Assembly: GCA_963920575.1 (NCBI GenBank)
Contig: OY986967.1
Span: 4,979,166 to 5,043,165 of the forward strand
DNA from: Narthecium ossifragum
Lineage: Eukaryota; Streptophyta; Magnoliopsida; Dioscoreales; Nartheciaceae
Direction: 5' to 3'
DNA length: 64,000 bases
In this document: piece after piece, positions 46,201-57,879 of the stretch
Layout: every line of letters begins with the position of its first letter
How positions within the stretch are numbered: position 1 is the stretch's first letter
Position numbers and translations under genes: made by a program
Notes under the pieces: model-generated
Databases searched by the model: none
Told to the model about the DNA's origin: nothing
What the model saw: the letters and a program-made list of their open reading frames with translations, nothing else

Positions 46201-48039
46201 GTTCCTTGTCACTTTAACCTATAAATTTACACCCGTATCTACTGTTGATCTCACTTGTCTGGGTTTTGACTTCTAACTAGAACGTACTTTTCTCATTTGC
46301 TAGGCTATCTCTAATTTTTAAGGGTAGTAGGTAAACATGATTTCTTGTTAGTGGATAACCCAAAGAGTACATGGCTCTTATTGTTCCTCATGTTCCATAT
46401 TGGCTATATCAATTAAACTATGAGATCATGTGCTCATTGAGTTCAAAGTATCTATATTTTTAGTGTACATCTTGTGGAGATACTAGACTTCTTGTGGAGT
46501 TTATTGTTACCAGGCTTTTCTCTCTGAAGCTATATCCTTAGGGGGACTTCTATGTTTAGACACTTGCAGATGGTCTGAGATTTCTGGCACAGAAGTAGAC
46601 ATGCTTTGTCGGAATAGAAAATCTAAATCCACTGGCTTTTCACTGTCAGTGATTGAGGCCCAGGGATGTCTTGCATGCTCTGCCATGAAAGGAACTCACT
46701 GTCTCTGAAACTTCCCCTCCTGAAATATTGGTACATTGCCTAGAGTTGATAGTGTCAAGCAGTGCTGAGTACTGTCTTTATGGTGTGTCCTGAATCCAAT
46801 TATATAGTTGCAGTTATCTGACAAGCTTCTCACTTCCCAGAAATACGTGTTCTGGCTTAATATGGGTGTTTGACAACTATAAAGAAGGGTTCTAATTTGC
46901 AGATCTGCAAACTGCTGCTAGAGGAATACTTGTCCTAACACTTATAATATGATTGACCAAAGGACTACTATTATGGCTTGACATCTCATTGTGGTTCTTT
47001 ATACATCTGCAGAGGTCTCGGTATAGATTATAAAGTGCCCTTGGATATATATGTCTGCTTATCTGAACAAGTCAATAAAAAGGAAATCACATCAGAAGGC
47101 TTTTCTATTTTTACTTGCATTACAGTCATTGAATGTGGCTACTGTTAAATCATTGCACATGGCCTATCCTAGGTTTTGGTATTAATTTTAGTTCTCGTGT
47201 CTTTACCATGCTGAGATTTTGCAAATTTTCTACTTAAAAGTAGTTTTGAAACTCCTACCGTACAAATAGCCTCAAAAACTATTAAATATGATATGTAAGT
47301 TCAGGATCTCTTTGTATTAGAGAAAGTTAATTTCTTGGATTTCTGTTTTTATATCTTTTGTTCACATATAAGTTCTTGGAATATATATAATTCTTCTAAT
47401 ATAATTTGCAGTATTTGAAGACATTGTTCATTGTGAGCAATATTGATCGTATGAATTAATATTTACCTGTCATTATTTGGTAACTTAATTGTTAATTTTG
47501 ATGTATAGGTGTATGAATCATCAAGTCCAGATCCTAACCTGCGCTCCTCGACGTCAAGTCACCATCCTGCCTCTGCTTCATTTGGTACATATATATGGGT
47601 CTAAAAAGTGTACCTTAGCATAATTACATAGATATTTTATGGTGATAATAATTACATGTTTCTATTGCTCAATGCAGGTGGTCTAGAACTCTGATCATTT
47701 ATTGAAGTTTAGCTTTCAAGTCTTCCTCTCATGGGAGTAATTTTGGGTATTTGACTTTTCAGGTAACTGGTTCAATATTAGGTATTATCGGACGAATGAA
47801 ATAGTTAAATGAATATTTTGTAAATCCTACAATTGTATCCCGGTTGAATGAATATTTTGTATCTTTTTTGGATATTTGATATGTGGAAATCGTACAATTG
47901 TATCCAAGTTGTTGATATGGTAACTTTCTATGTATATATGGTATTTGTTCTACATGTTTTAATAAATACAAAATTATTATTATTATTATATTTTAGCATT
48001 TTCGCTCATATTATAACAACAATCATAAAAAAGCAGGAA
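46201..48039. other. CACTA interior, 3' introns and flank
   Basis: AT-rich DNA with one probable transposase 3' exon near 47509-47585 (acceptor TGTATAG before it, donor GTACATA after it). Otherwise nothing recognised. Confidence 0.4.
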
Positions 48040-48660
48040 TAGAAGGGCAAAACCAGCGTTATTTCATTGCTTTATCAGCATTTTTTCCTAACTATAATTA
48101 ACGTTTTTAACCATCCTATACCAACGTTTTTCAATATAGCTGGAATAGAGGGGACAATGCCAGCAGTTGTTTTTTTGCTATACCAGCGGTTTTGGCCATT
48201 CAAAACCCACGATTTTTTTGGCATGATATACCAACGTTTTATGTAGCCGCTGGAATAGGTGCCCTACACCAGCGTTTATTATTATGTTTTACCAGCGGTT
48301 ACGCCCATACACAAGCCGCACTTTCTTGGCAACATATACTCACGTTTTCAATAAATGCGGGCATAGGGGACATACCCGCGTTCAAAGGAGACCTATACCA
48401 GCGCTTTTGACCTTATAATTTGTCATTTATAATGGCTCTATACCAGCGCTTTTTGCCACTCAATAGCAGCATTTATCAGGCCGCTGGTGTAGATGGATCT
48501 ATACCAGCAGTCGGTTTTATCGTACCAGCGGTCTCCATAACAGCTGGTATAGCCTATACCGACGCCGTTAGCAGCAACGCGTGCTGACCGCTGGTAAAGG
48601 CTATACCAGCGGTCATATTAGGTCTATACCAGCGTTTTTGGCCGCTGGTATAGATCATTT
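48040..48660. repeat. CACTA right subterminal repeats
   Basis: Dense TATACCAGCGGT / CCGCTGGTATAG motifs in both orientations up to the terminal inverted repeat. Same family as 38106-38530. Confidence 0.85.
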
Positions 48661-49009
48661 CTCTTGTAGTGCTTGGTTTTATTTAATTGATTATGTTCAT
48701 ATTTTTATACTAGTGATAGCAATCAGGGACAAATTTTTGAGAAGAAAATCACCAATAAAACAACACTTGTCTCAAAGTCAAGATGGTTCTATGCAATATA
48801 GTTAGATTATGATTTGACTTATTTTACATGCAACTTTGTTGACATGTTAGTGGTAAGTATAAACTTGAATGAAGAGTTTGAAATATTTATTTCATTTATG
48901 TTTCTTTTTTGACACCACTGATTGAAAATCCTAGAACCACCATACTCTGTGTCCATGAACGAGCCCATGGAAATACCTCAGAGTTCCTTTAGACTCGCGC
49001 ATAATTCAA

Positions 49010-50830
49010 GTCAAGGACTTCTCCTACTTGATCGATGATGTTCAAAGAAATCTACCGAGCTGGAGGAGTCCAATCAAAGCAACAGCGGGAAGAGCAATGC
49101 TAGTTCAAGCTGTCCTGCAAACCATGCCAGTGTTTGTCATGTCTTCCACCCATACCTCGATCACTATCCTTAATAAGATTTCTTCTCTTGCTCTTGGTCT
49201 CTGGCAGCGGAAGAAAAGAGCATTCTCAAATGTAGCATGGGACACCGTATGCCAGTACAAAATGGAAGATGGCCTCGGCTTCAAAGATTTAAAAAGATAA
49301 CAATTGGCCTTGAAGATGAAGCACGTAACTAGATTCCTTGATACACAGGAGAGCATCTAGAAAACCATTTGTCACGCCAAATATGAATTTACTGGAGATC
49401 TTCCCCTACTCAGAGGCTCTGCTCCTTTCTCCTCTCTCTGGTGTTCCATTTGTAGAGCGGCAGACATCCTTCATAAGAGCCTGAGATGGGAACCCAACGC
49501 GAGCTGTCATGCGAGCGAGCGTCCTTCACGACTGGTAGACAGGGGATGGTCCCCTACTTTCTCAACCTTGCTTGGTGAAGACCGATGACACTTTGCTTCA
49601 AATTAGAGTTCAGGAACTGTTCTCCGCGGATGGAAGATGGGACTTCCACAAGCTCACTGCCCTCTTTCACCCAAGTATGATAGAGCGTCTCCTCTCCACT
49701 CCGCTGCCTCCTCACACTACATGAATTCATCCCAGATGGACATGGGCCAAGAACGGCATGATCACCTCTGCTTCTGCTTACAAGATGCTCGAGCATATGG
49801 ATGGAAAATGATGAATTGGGGAGCAGTTCCAGCTCAGGAAAGGCGTTTGGAGAGCTCCAGCAGGACCATGACCCAGGATGTTTCTCTAGAAGCTTCTCCA
49901 CGTGAAGCTGCCAACCAAGTCGGCCCTCTAGACTCTCTGCCTTACTTCCGATCACCTCTGCCCTCGTTGCAGCATCGAAGAGGAAACGACATATCACTTA
50001 CTATTTGATTGCATATTCGCCCGAGATGTGTGGAATAGAGCACTAGCGGACACTAGCGTCAACAGCTCTGACCTCACCATGGATAGCTATCTCAACTTGC
50101 TCTGTCAGTCTCAGAAATCCGATGAGGTCACACAAACAATCTCCTTGCTCGCCTATAGAGCATGGTGGCTATGGAAGGACAGATGCAGGGTAGTGGCAAG
50201 GAGGCTAGGCCAAGAAGCTAAGGAAATTGCTCGCTTAATCAAGTGGGAATACAGGGAGCACATCGCGACAATAAGACTTCGCAGGCACAAACAGGCTACA
50301 ACGAAAGCACAGAGCATTAGATTCCAAACTGACGCCTCCTTTGATCAACTCTTCAGCACCGCTGGAATTGGTGTCGCGTGCATAGATGAAGATGAGCTCG
50401 TCCTCTGGTTCGAAAGCAACTCTCACAAAGCTAATTCTATCCTCCTTGGAGAGCTCCACACAATCCTTGTAGCTATCACTAAAGCGGTAGAGCACAGCTT
50501 CAAATAGATGTTTGTTGAAACTGACTCGCTTCATGCAACACACATGATAGAGGGGAGGTTGCAGCTGGTGGATGAATGCAACGATGCAGTGCAAGACATA
50601 TGATAACTGAGCCGTAATTTCACCGACTTCCGCGTCGCCTACATCCTGCGCAAAAAGAACTTACATGCAGATAAGTTAGCACGCGAGGCGCTTAGGCTCC
50701 GACTTGAATTTTGTTCGCACAGAGGGGATTGAGGGTATACCCTTAGTCTTGTAACAAATTTTTGTCCCTATCCCCTAACGGGGTCCCCCAGCCCTCGGCC
50801 TCAATTAGTCAAATAAAAACTACTTATGAA
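49010..50830 (+). mobile_element. LINE (non-LTR) retrotransposon, 5'-truncated, degenerate
   Basis: In order: the end of the RT domain (NLPSWRSPIKATAGRAMLVQ, then AVLQTMPVFVM, then MEDGLGFKDL), a zf-RVT domain near 49900-50040 (LLHVKLPTKSALSTL...CPRCSIEEETTYHLLFDCIF...VWN) and an RNase H domain (50325-50690: FQTDASFDQ...GELHTILVAI, FVETDSLH, NLHADKLAREA). Stops and frameshifts lie throughout. The 3' end has a TTTGTCCCTATCCCC stretch and AATAAAAAC without a long poly(A). The 5' RT and ORF1 are missing, as is usual for LINE insertions. Confidence 0.8.
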
Positions 50831-51101
50831 CACAAGTAACCAAAGACATCAATAATATTGCAGAATTCTGCTTCTTCTTTAGCAAAATATCTATTATTGA
50901 TGGGCAAAAACTTTAGTCAGAAACTATTCCAAGCAGAAGCAAACCTACTATTTCTTGAATCTCCATCTCGTATCGCTTCTCCTACACTAACACCGGCTCA
51001 GATGAAGCACCATTATTGACACATCCAATACGCTCAACCATCACACAGATCATTCTCTATGAACTCCCTTACATAAGTTGTTCGTCCTAATTTGCATGTA
51101 G

Positions 51102-51480
51102 GCAATGCTGTGACTGACAACTACAACAACAGCATGGGCACGGTGTCTTACTGGTGGACGCACTCCATGATCTATGACAAGAGCTACGGTTCCATCCTCG
51201 CCTCCTGCAACTTCACCAACTCAAAGAACTCCCACCCTTGCAACCAAGCCATCAACTATGCCATGAACCATGAGTTTGGCGGTGTCGATCAATATAGCAT
51301 CTACATGCCATGCCATCATGCAACGACTCAATGTCGAACTCTTCAGCCCGAGCATTGAGGTGTATGAAGGGTTAACATTTGCTGCAGTGAGCGGAGCAGG
51401 GCATGAAGTCCCACCATTCCAGCCATGCAAAGCATTTGGGCTCCTCCTTGTCTGGCCAACAATACCTAAATCGTCAGGCC
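51102..51480 (+). pseudogene. Serine carboxypeptidase-like (SCPL) fragment
   Basis: After an acceptor-like TGCATGTAG the frame reads NAVTDNYNNSMGTVSYWWTH, then the central SCPL stretch CNQAINYAMNHEFGGVDQYS. A frame change then leads to YEGLTFAAVSGAGHEVPPFQ. The last block holds the catalytic histidine region. The active-site serine (GESYAG) and aspartate regions are absent, so two distant pieces of a type II SCPL gene have been joined. The intact enzymes are secreted or vacuolar peptidases or acyltransferases. Confidence 0.75.
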
Positions 51481-52243
51481 TATTAACAACATTTCCTTGC
51501 TATGCACCTCAAATATAAGGATGTAGAGAGTAATGGAATTGTCTAAATAAAGATTAGTTGGTATCAAGGTGATGTGGAGAAAGTCTAAGTTGTAATCTAT
51601 TTATCTGATGACAAACTCATTAATAAAAAATCAATCCCCATACAGGTCACAAATAGAGAAGATCTTTTCAAATTATCTGACCTTTTGTGTCAGTAATGAC
51701 CATGTAAGATTTTAAATGTACTATTCACCGGATAGACATGTTTTTACTAGTTTCTGTGATCCATTATCAAGCAAATAGCTTTCCAATAGAGGACATCCGA
51801 CAATTAAGTTGTATTCTTAAGAGCCCTAATCCACCCTGAGCCGAAATAAAAAGCATAATTTTGCTTTTTCAAAAACATAGGGTAATCAGTATGAAATGCA
51901 TCAAAATACAATTAACATCAAGATCTTTACTATTTCCTGCCGGAGAAGAAGTTTTACAACTTCACTGACATGGAATTAGCATATAAAATGGACAGTTTGA
52001 ACCAACTGGATACAAGATGTGCACTTACCAGATTCATAGGCAAGGGATGCTGTCAGTTGAAAGACAGGCATGGTATTCCCTTAGTCAGCCTGAGCCCACT
52101 TCTCTTCGTGCCCAAAGCATGTCATTCCTGCCCTGAACACCAATTTAGCTAATAAGTACCTGAGACTGGCTCAAAGATAAAATGAAAATCATTGGCCTCC
52201 ATATTCACTTGCATGTTTACATACATAAAGAGGACAGAACTAA
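51481..52243. other. Intergenic DNA
   Basis: AT-rich, no recognisable gene. Short frames near 51970-52150 lack any known motif. Confidence 0.4.
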
Positions 52244-52550
52244 CTAGTATACAAACCTCCAAAACGCATTCAAGAGCATCTCAATCTCAAGTGGCCAAGA
52301 TCTGACTCCATTAAGTATATCAATGTCATACTTGGAGTCGCTTTCAACATTGATCTTGTAGTCCTTGGGTTGTAGCCTCGCCGTCACAAACAGGATCGCC
52401 TTCAACTCGGCTGTCAGCACAAACTTTGGCTGCAACATCTTCCTTGCAATCCACTTGAATTCTCCATCCTTCCGTTTGCATAACCACCCCACTGCCAATC
52501 CAGTCAACTCCACAGAGGCATTGCGGGATATGAAAGCACATGACTGGAAA
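52244..52550 (-). pseudogene. RNase H-like (RVT_3) exon
   Basis: After an acceptor-like TTTTCCAG the frame reads RNASVELTGLAVGWLCKRKD, then LTAELKAILFVTARLQ and INVESDSKYDIDILNGV. This is the RVT_3 RNase H fold of plant LINE-derived proteins, with E (AEL) and D (ESDS) positions present; the first catalytic D is replaced by N (RNAS). It could be a LINE remnant or the last exon of the Yju2-like transcript just upstream. Confidence 0.55.
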
Positions 52551-52612
52551 ACAAAATACGGCAGCTACTCGACTAAGCAGCGGCAAATAGGGCGACGACT
52601 CCTGCATCAAAC

Positions 52613-53062
52613 CTATTCCTCCTCCTCCTCCACCACCTTCTCCTCCTCCTCCTCCTCCTCAGGACCAAAAGGGCCGAAATAACCCGTGCCTCCTGATTCA
52701 ATAACGCCAAATTCGGTTCCCTTTGGACCAACCCTGATGGTGATCTGGGCCATGCAATTGGTGCAGTTGATGCGGTATCGGCAGTGTGGAGGAATCAACA
52801 TGCACGACGAAGCCCCCCTGCTAAGGTCCTCCTTGCGACAATCGCGGAACACGGTTCCCATGGGCATATTTCTGCGGCAGTTGCTGCATTGGATGCCCAT
52901 CGGCAGGTCGATGATGACCCTGTTCTTCTGCCTCCGCTCTCTCATCAATTCCTTGCATCGCTCAGCAACAATCCGCGCCAAGTCATACACCTTTCTCTTC
53001 CCCCTCAATCCCTCCGGCGAGGTCTGAAGACGGACGTCCGGGCACAGCATGTCCAGGCACAA
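52613..53062 (-). CDS. Yju2/CWC16-like zinc-finger protein, short form
   Basis: 149 residues. Residues 52-128 resemble the core of the Yju2/CCDC94 (CWC16, DUF572) splicing-factor family: (D)LPMGIQCSNC with C59/C62, a KED block (CRKEDL), then INCTNCMAQITIRVGPKGTE with C100/C103 and the family-typical VIESGGTGYFGPF. These cysteines should bind one zinc ion. Family members act in the spliceosome around branching. The usual N-terminus (PPDFDP) is replaced by a basic stretch (RGKRKVYDLARIVAERCKEL), and the protein ends in a run of glutamates (GAG/GAA repeat at 52617-52660), so it is short and atypical. MULE-B inserted about 90 bp upstream. It may be a working truncated paralogue or a recent pseudogene. 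Confidence 0.65.
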   Translation of the reverse strand: MCLDMLCPDVRLQTSPEGLRGKRKVYDLARIVAERCKELMRERRQKNRVIIDLPMGIQCSNCRRNMPMGTVFRDCRKEDLSRGASSCMLIPPHCRYRINCTNCMAQITIRVGPKGTEFGVIESGGTGYFGPFGPEEEEEEEKVVEEEEE

Positions 53063-53329
53063 AGGTAATGGCGAGGTCTAGGGCTAGGTCGAGAGAAGCC
53101 TTCTAACCCGCCCTCTTTCCTGTTTGTCTCTTCATATAGAGAGATTTTTGAGGTATATAATAAAGGGGTATTAGGTCATAACCCACAATCTAACCCCCTC
53201 CTTGTCCGTAGCTCCATACATCTTGCTAAAAACCCCACCTTCATAGCTTTCATATGAATAACCCAACAACACATGAAAATGACAATAATACCCTTACCCA
53301 TATTTTATATTTTTTTATTCCAGCATTTT

Positions 53330-54110
53330 CTCTCTCATCTCTCCTCTCACTCTCCTCTCTCCCCCTCTCTTCTCCGACGACCGACAGCCAACTCCTCCTT
53401 CCAACTCTGATTAACCACCTCAACTCCGGCGAGCTCGTCTTCTCCACCTCCGCCCTCCTTCCCACCTCCAGCCAACTCCTCCGGCCAAAGCCAACCACAA
53501 GCTCCACGCCGGTGTTGAGCACCACACTCCGCCCGAGCCCCTCCTCTCTCAAGACCGGCGCCGCCACCACCGGGTTCCGTCGCTTCTGTCCATCCAAGGG
53601 TCATCAAACCCCAGATCCGACCTCTCCTCCTCCACCACTACATACCCGACGCCGCTCCGACCTCTCCTCCTCCATCCCCGGCGAAGACCTCAAGCTCCGT
53701 CCTCCTCACGGATCCGGCGCCGGACCTCCCCAGCTCCGCCATCTCCGGGCTCCCCAACCTCATCCGACACCAGATCCGATGCCCCTTCGCCCCTACGACC
53801 CTTCCTTCTCCATCGTCGGGCCCGATCCGGCGAGATCCGCCGGCCACCACATCCCTGCCCCGCTCGGGGTTGTCTTCCCCGATCAACCACGCTCCTGTGA
53901 GCTGGTTCAGCCAGGGCGAGTCGCTTGTGGCCTGACCCGGTTCCCACCAGATCCAATTGAGTCTGGACCGGATTGATTCAGTCCACATTGATCCAAGCCT
54001 TGATCCAGTAGTCTGGGTCTGACCTGATCCAAATCCAATAAAATCCAGCCCATCAAGCTCAGTCACACCACAATCCAATCAGGCCCAGATACAGCAAAAC
54101 AGACTTGAAC
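53330..54110. other. GC-rich block in MULE-B (possible captured sequence)
   Basis: Pyrimidine- and GC-rich DNA with a 240-codon open frame of Pro/Ser-rich low-complexity composition and no recognised domain. It could be captured host DNA as in Pack-MULEs, but the parent gene is not identified. Confidence 0.4.
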
Positions 54111-54216
54111 CCAAATCAGAGTCGAGAGCTAGAACATTGAAAATTTTTAATCAAAATACAATTTACGCATCAAAATTATACATAAAATTTAGAAAATTGA
54201 CCATCTAAAATTGACA

Positions 54217-55790
54217 AAAATGCATTTTCATCTTTCTGAATTCATTTTCATCTTTCACAATTCATTTTTATCTTTTATACATTTTCATCTTTTTAACTCT
54301 ATTTTCATCAGTTTAAATCTATTTTTCATCCTTATTAACTTTATTTTTATATTTTTAAAATCATTTTCATCTTTCAAAAATCATTTTCATCCTTCTGAAA
54401 TCATTTTCATCTTTCAAAAAATCATTTTCATCTTTCTGAAATCATTTTCATCTTTCAAAAAATCATTTTCATCTTTTTGAATTCATTTTTATCTTTCTGA
54501 AATCATTTTCATCTTTCTAAAATCATTTTCATCTTTGACAATTCATTTTCATATTCCTAAATTCATTTTCATCTTTTTAAAATCATTTTCATCTTTCTCA
54601 ATTCATTTTCATTTTTGATAATTCATTTTCATCTTTCTAAATTCATTTTCATCTTTCCTGCATTTTCATCTTTCTTAGTTCATTTTCATCTTTCTAAACT
54701 CATTTTTATCTTTGACAATTCATTTTCATCTTTCTGAAATCATTTTCATCTTTCTAAAATTATTTTCATCTTTATGAATTCATTTTCATCTTTCACAAAT
54801 CATTTTCATCTTTCTCAAATCATTTTCATCTTTCTCAAATCATTTTCATCTTTATGAATTCATTTTCATCTTTCTAAATTTATTTTCATCTTTTTAAAAT
54901 CATTTTCATCTTTGACAATTCATTTTCATCTTCCTGAATTCATTTTCATCTTTTTAAAATCATTTTCATCTTTCTGAATTCAATTTCATCTTTTTAAAAT
55001 TATTTTCATCTTTCTGAATTCATTTTCATCTTTCTCAATTCATTTTCATCTTTGACAATTCATTTTCATCATTGATAATTCATTTTCATCTTTGACAATT
55101 CATTTTCATCATTGATAATTCATTTTCATCTTCGACAATTCATTTTCATCTTTGACAATTCATTTTCATCATTGATAATTCATTTTCATCATTGATAATT
55201 CATTTTCATCTTTGACAATTCATTTTCATCATTGATAATTCATTTTCATCTTCGACAATTCATTTTCATCTTTGACAATTCATTTTCATCTTTTTAAAAT
55301 CATTTTCATCTTTTTAAAATCATTTTCATCTTTCTGAATTCATTTTCATCTTGCTCAATTCATTTTCATCTTTTGAAATTCATTTTCATCTTTCTCAATT
55401 CATTTTCATCTTTGACAATTCATTTTCATCTTTCTAAATTCATTTTCATCTTTCCTGCATTTTCATCTTTCTTAGTTCATTTTCATTTTCTTAAACTCAT
55501 TTTTATCTTTGACAATTCATTTTTCATTTTTCTGAATTCATTTTCATCTTTCTCAATTCATTTTCATCTTTGACAATTCATTTTCATCTTCCTAAATTCA
55601 TTTTCATCTTTCCTGCATTTTCATCTTTCTTAGTTCATTTTCATTTTCCTAAACTCATTTTTATCTTTGACAATTCATTTTCATTTTTCTGAATTCATTT
55701 TCATCTTTCTCAATTCATTTTCATCTTTGAAAATTCATTTTCATCTTCCTAAATTCATTTTCATCTTTTTAAAATCATTTTCACTTCTCA
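54217..55790 (+). repeat. TTCATTTTCATCTTT array, about 1.6 kb
   Basis: Dozens of roughly 18-20 bp units, TTCATTTTCATCTTT plus a 3-6 base linker (CTGAA, GACAA, TTAAAA). Larger blocks are also duplicated (for instance TTTCCTGCATTTTCATC recurs near 54655, 55450 and 55610). Frames giving SFSSFxxHFHL-type repeats are artefacts. Confidence 0.92.
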
Positions 55791-55879
55791 TATTTTATTC
55801 CCATAATTTTTCTCACTTTTTACTAATTTTTCCCAGTTCTTTCCTAATTTTTTTGGATTTTTTTTTCTAATTTTACCGA

Positions 55880-56470
55880 TTTTCCCATTGATTCTCTCTC
55901 TTCCTCCGCCCGGCTCGGCTCAGCTCACCCCCAAGCCGGGACTTCATCGTCCCGGCTTCTCTGCGGCTTTGATCGGCTCCACCTCGAGCCGCTCCGGCCT
56001 TCTCGCCGTTCGCCGCACTCCCGCCACCGAACCACCCTAAAATCACCCCGAAGACTACTCCTATCATCTCCCCCACTCCATTCTCGACCTCAAACACCTC
56101 TATTGCCCTCCTCTCCGACGCCGGCATCAACCCACCGCCGACCACCTTCCGTCACCGCCAATCCGACCACATCAACGCCTCCAAACAACCTCTAAACTCA
56201 CCTAAATCTTCTCCTCTACCCACTTCCGGCCTTCTCCACCATCGCAGATGTCTCCTCCGGTGCCGACCAAATCCACCCAAAACCACCGCGCCGCCGGCTT
56301 TAGATCCGGCCACCTCGGAGCCGTATTCCACGATCGGACACGGTAGATCAACTCCTGATACCTCCACAAACGTAAATGCACTGGTCCTCCGCTCCGAAGA
56401 GCCCTCCCCGCCGGCGATCAAGCTCCGGCGAACCTCGGCCACCGGATTGCACAGGGGTACTTTTGTCACC
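55880..56470. other. Second GC-rich block in MULE-B
   Basis: GC-rich DNA between the array and the right terminus. Open frames here are not recognised. Confidence 0.4.
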
Positions 56471-56592
56471 TACTGTTAACAACTAACTAAAATCTTAATT
56501 GATGGGGTTAATACCTTAAAAAATTTACTAATGGGGTTTTTAGCAATATATTTCATTAAATTGGTGTTTTCACCAATTAACTATATAATAAA

Positions 56593-57594
56593 CTACACTA
56601 ACTCTAATAATAACTCTAATCCTAATCCTAATAGGATAAGAGTCCTAATCCGAATCCTAATAAGCTAGATTAGATATCCCGTTTCTCTCCTTTCATCTCC
56701 AGAATCCATCTCGGTCTCTATCTCATTATTTCTTAATAACATGAATCAACTATTTAGATCGGTATTTTTTTCATCTTAATCGGCAAGAAAGGATGGAATG
56801 ACCTTTCGCTCGTAGAACAATGAATCCCTTCGCAAGTAGGATATATTATTTACGCACTTTGGGCTTTATTTACGCAGCTTGGGCCAATTCTGGCTATTCG
56901 ATCTTGTTTTGGACCCAGGCTTGGGCTAAAACTAGGATCTGTGGACCGCAGGTTTAAAAAGAATAAATAGGGGATAAAATCTCAAGGCATTTGGGAGGTA
57001 ACTCTCAACCAAAGATATCGAGCCACCGATTTAATTAATGCTCTTCAAAGCTCCAAAATCAATGCTTGCAAGCTAATAAGGCAAGCATGAAGCCAAATCT
57101 TATCTTCAAGATAGAAAGAAAGATGGTTTGATTTGCCATTATAGTGCATTTGTTAGCGCCTCCTGGAGTCTCGAGATAGCCCTCTTCTCAACCCATTAAG
57201 AAGGGGCAAAAAAAAAAAAGCTGATTGTTCGACAATAAAATCGGGCTCTCGGGGGAATGAGATTTGTTAATTTTATTGTGATCAAAAGTTTGAATTACAT
57301 GGTGGGATTTGCGGGAACAACACTCCTGAGTTCCCAATATCATCACAAGATCCTCTTTTCTTTGGGAACTGCATACCGATGATGAGATTTGCCACCCATC
57401 AATTACAACCCAAAAGGGAAAACCCCTGATTAAGGATTCGGGCTTTAAAATCCGCTACATCCAAAATGAAAAATAAGAAGAGGGAAGAAGAAAGGAAATA
57501 GAAGGATCTTGGCTTAGGCCTTCGACCCGCACCTTCGTTGCCGATGAAGAACCCTTGAATCTCTTGCTTTGGACTTTTGGTTTGATGGCGGGAT
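56593..57594. other. Intergenic DNA
   Basis: AT-rich DNA with a short AACTCTAATCCTAATCC repeat near 56600-56640 and an A-run at 57210. May belong to an LTR remnant. No gene seen. Confidence 0.35.
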
Positions 57595-57711
57595 CTTCAA
57601 GGAAATAAGTTTCCTTCTCCTATCTCTCGGTGTCTTCAAGGAAATAAGTTTCCTTCTCCTATCTCTTGGTGTCTTCAAGGAAATAAGTTTCCTTCTCCTC
57701 CAAATCTCTTT
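57595..57711 (+). repeat. 39 bp tandem repeat, three units
   Basis: Units begin CTTCAAGGAAATAAGTTTCC at 57595, 57634 and 57673. Each contains the hairpin GGAAATAAGTTTCC. Confidence 0.85.
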
Positions 57712-57879
57712 CAAGCCTTTCCAAGCCTTCTTTTCCAACCTCTTCAGCCTTCACCCCTCCCCCTCTATTTATAGGTGAGGATTAGAAGTAGTTGATGGCT
57801 GATTTTTTGAAATGTAGTTAGGGATTTGATGGTTGAGATTTGGATGTTTAAGATCTTGGATGTTAGGGAGTTAAAGATC

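Larger units (their letters stand above)
38088..48671 (+). mobile_element. CACTA (En/Spm) transposon, 10.6 kb, TSD CTT
   Basis: The left end reads CACTACAACAAATATGACC and the right end, inverted, CACTACAAGAGAAATGATC. Both are flanked by CTT (38085-38087, 48672-48674), the 3 bp duplication of CACTA elements. Subterminal CCAGCG repeats are present at both ends and an En/Spm transposase remnant inside. The middle of the transposase is missing, so the element would depend on another copy. Confidence 0.92.
53165..56581. mobile_element. MULE-B, non-autonomous Mutator-like element, TSD of 11 bp
   Basis: TATATAATAAA lies at both borders (53154-53164 and 56582-56592), in keeping with the about 9 bp duplication of MULEs. 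The inverted right end (GTTAATTGGTGAAAACACC...) matches the left end of MULE-A over about 80 bases, and a weaker match (GTATTAGGTCATAACCC) lies at the left. No transposase. The interior is a 1.6 kb ATTTTCATCTTT array between two GC-rich blocks. Confidence 0.8.

Noticed and set aside
53254..53976. 240-codon frame in MULE-B
   Set aside because: Pro/Ser-rich low-complexity translation with no recognised domain; kept only as possible captured DNA.
54217..55790. CRISPR-like array
   Set aside because: The units are short with no unique spacers, in a plant genome inside a transposon; it is a degenerate satellite.
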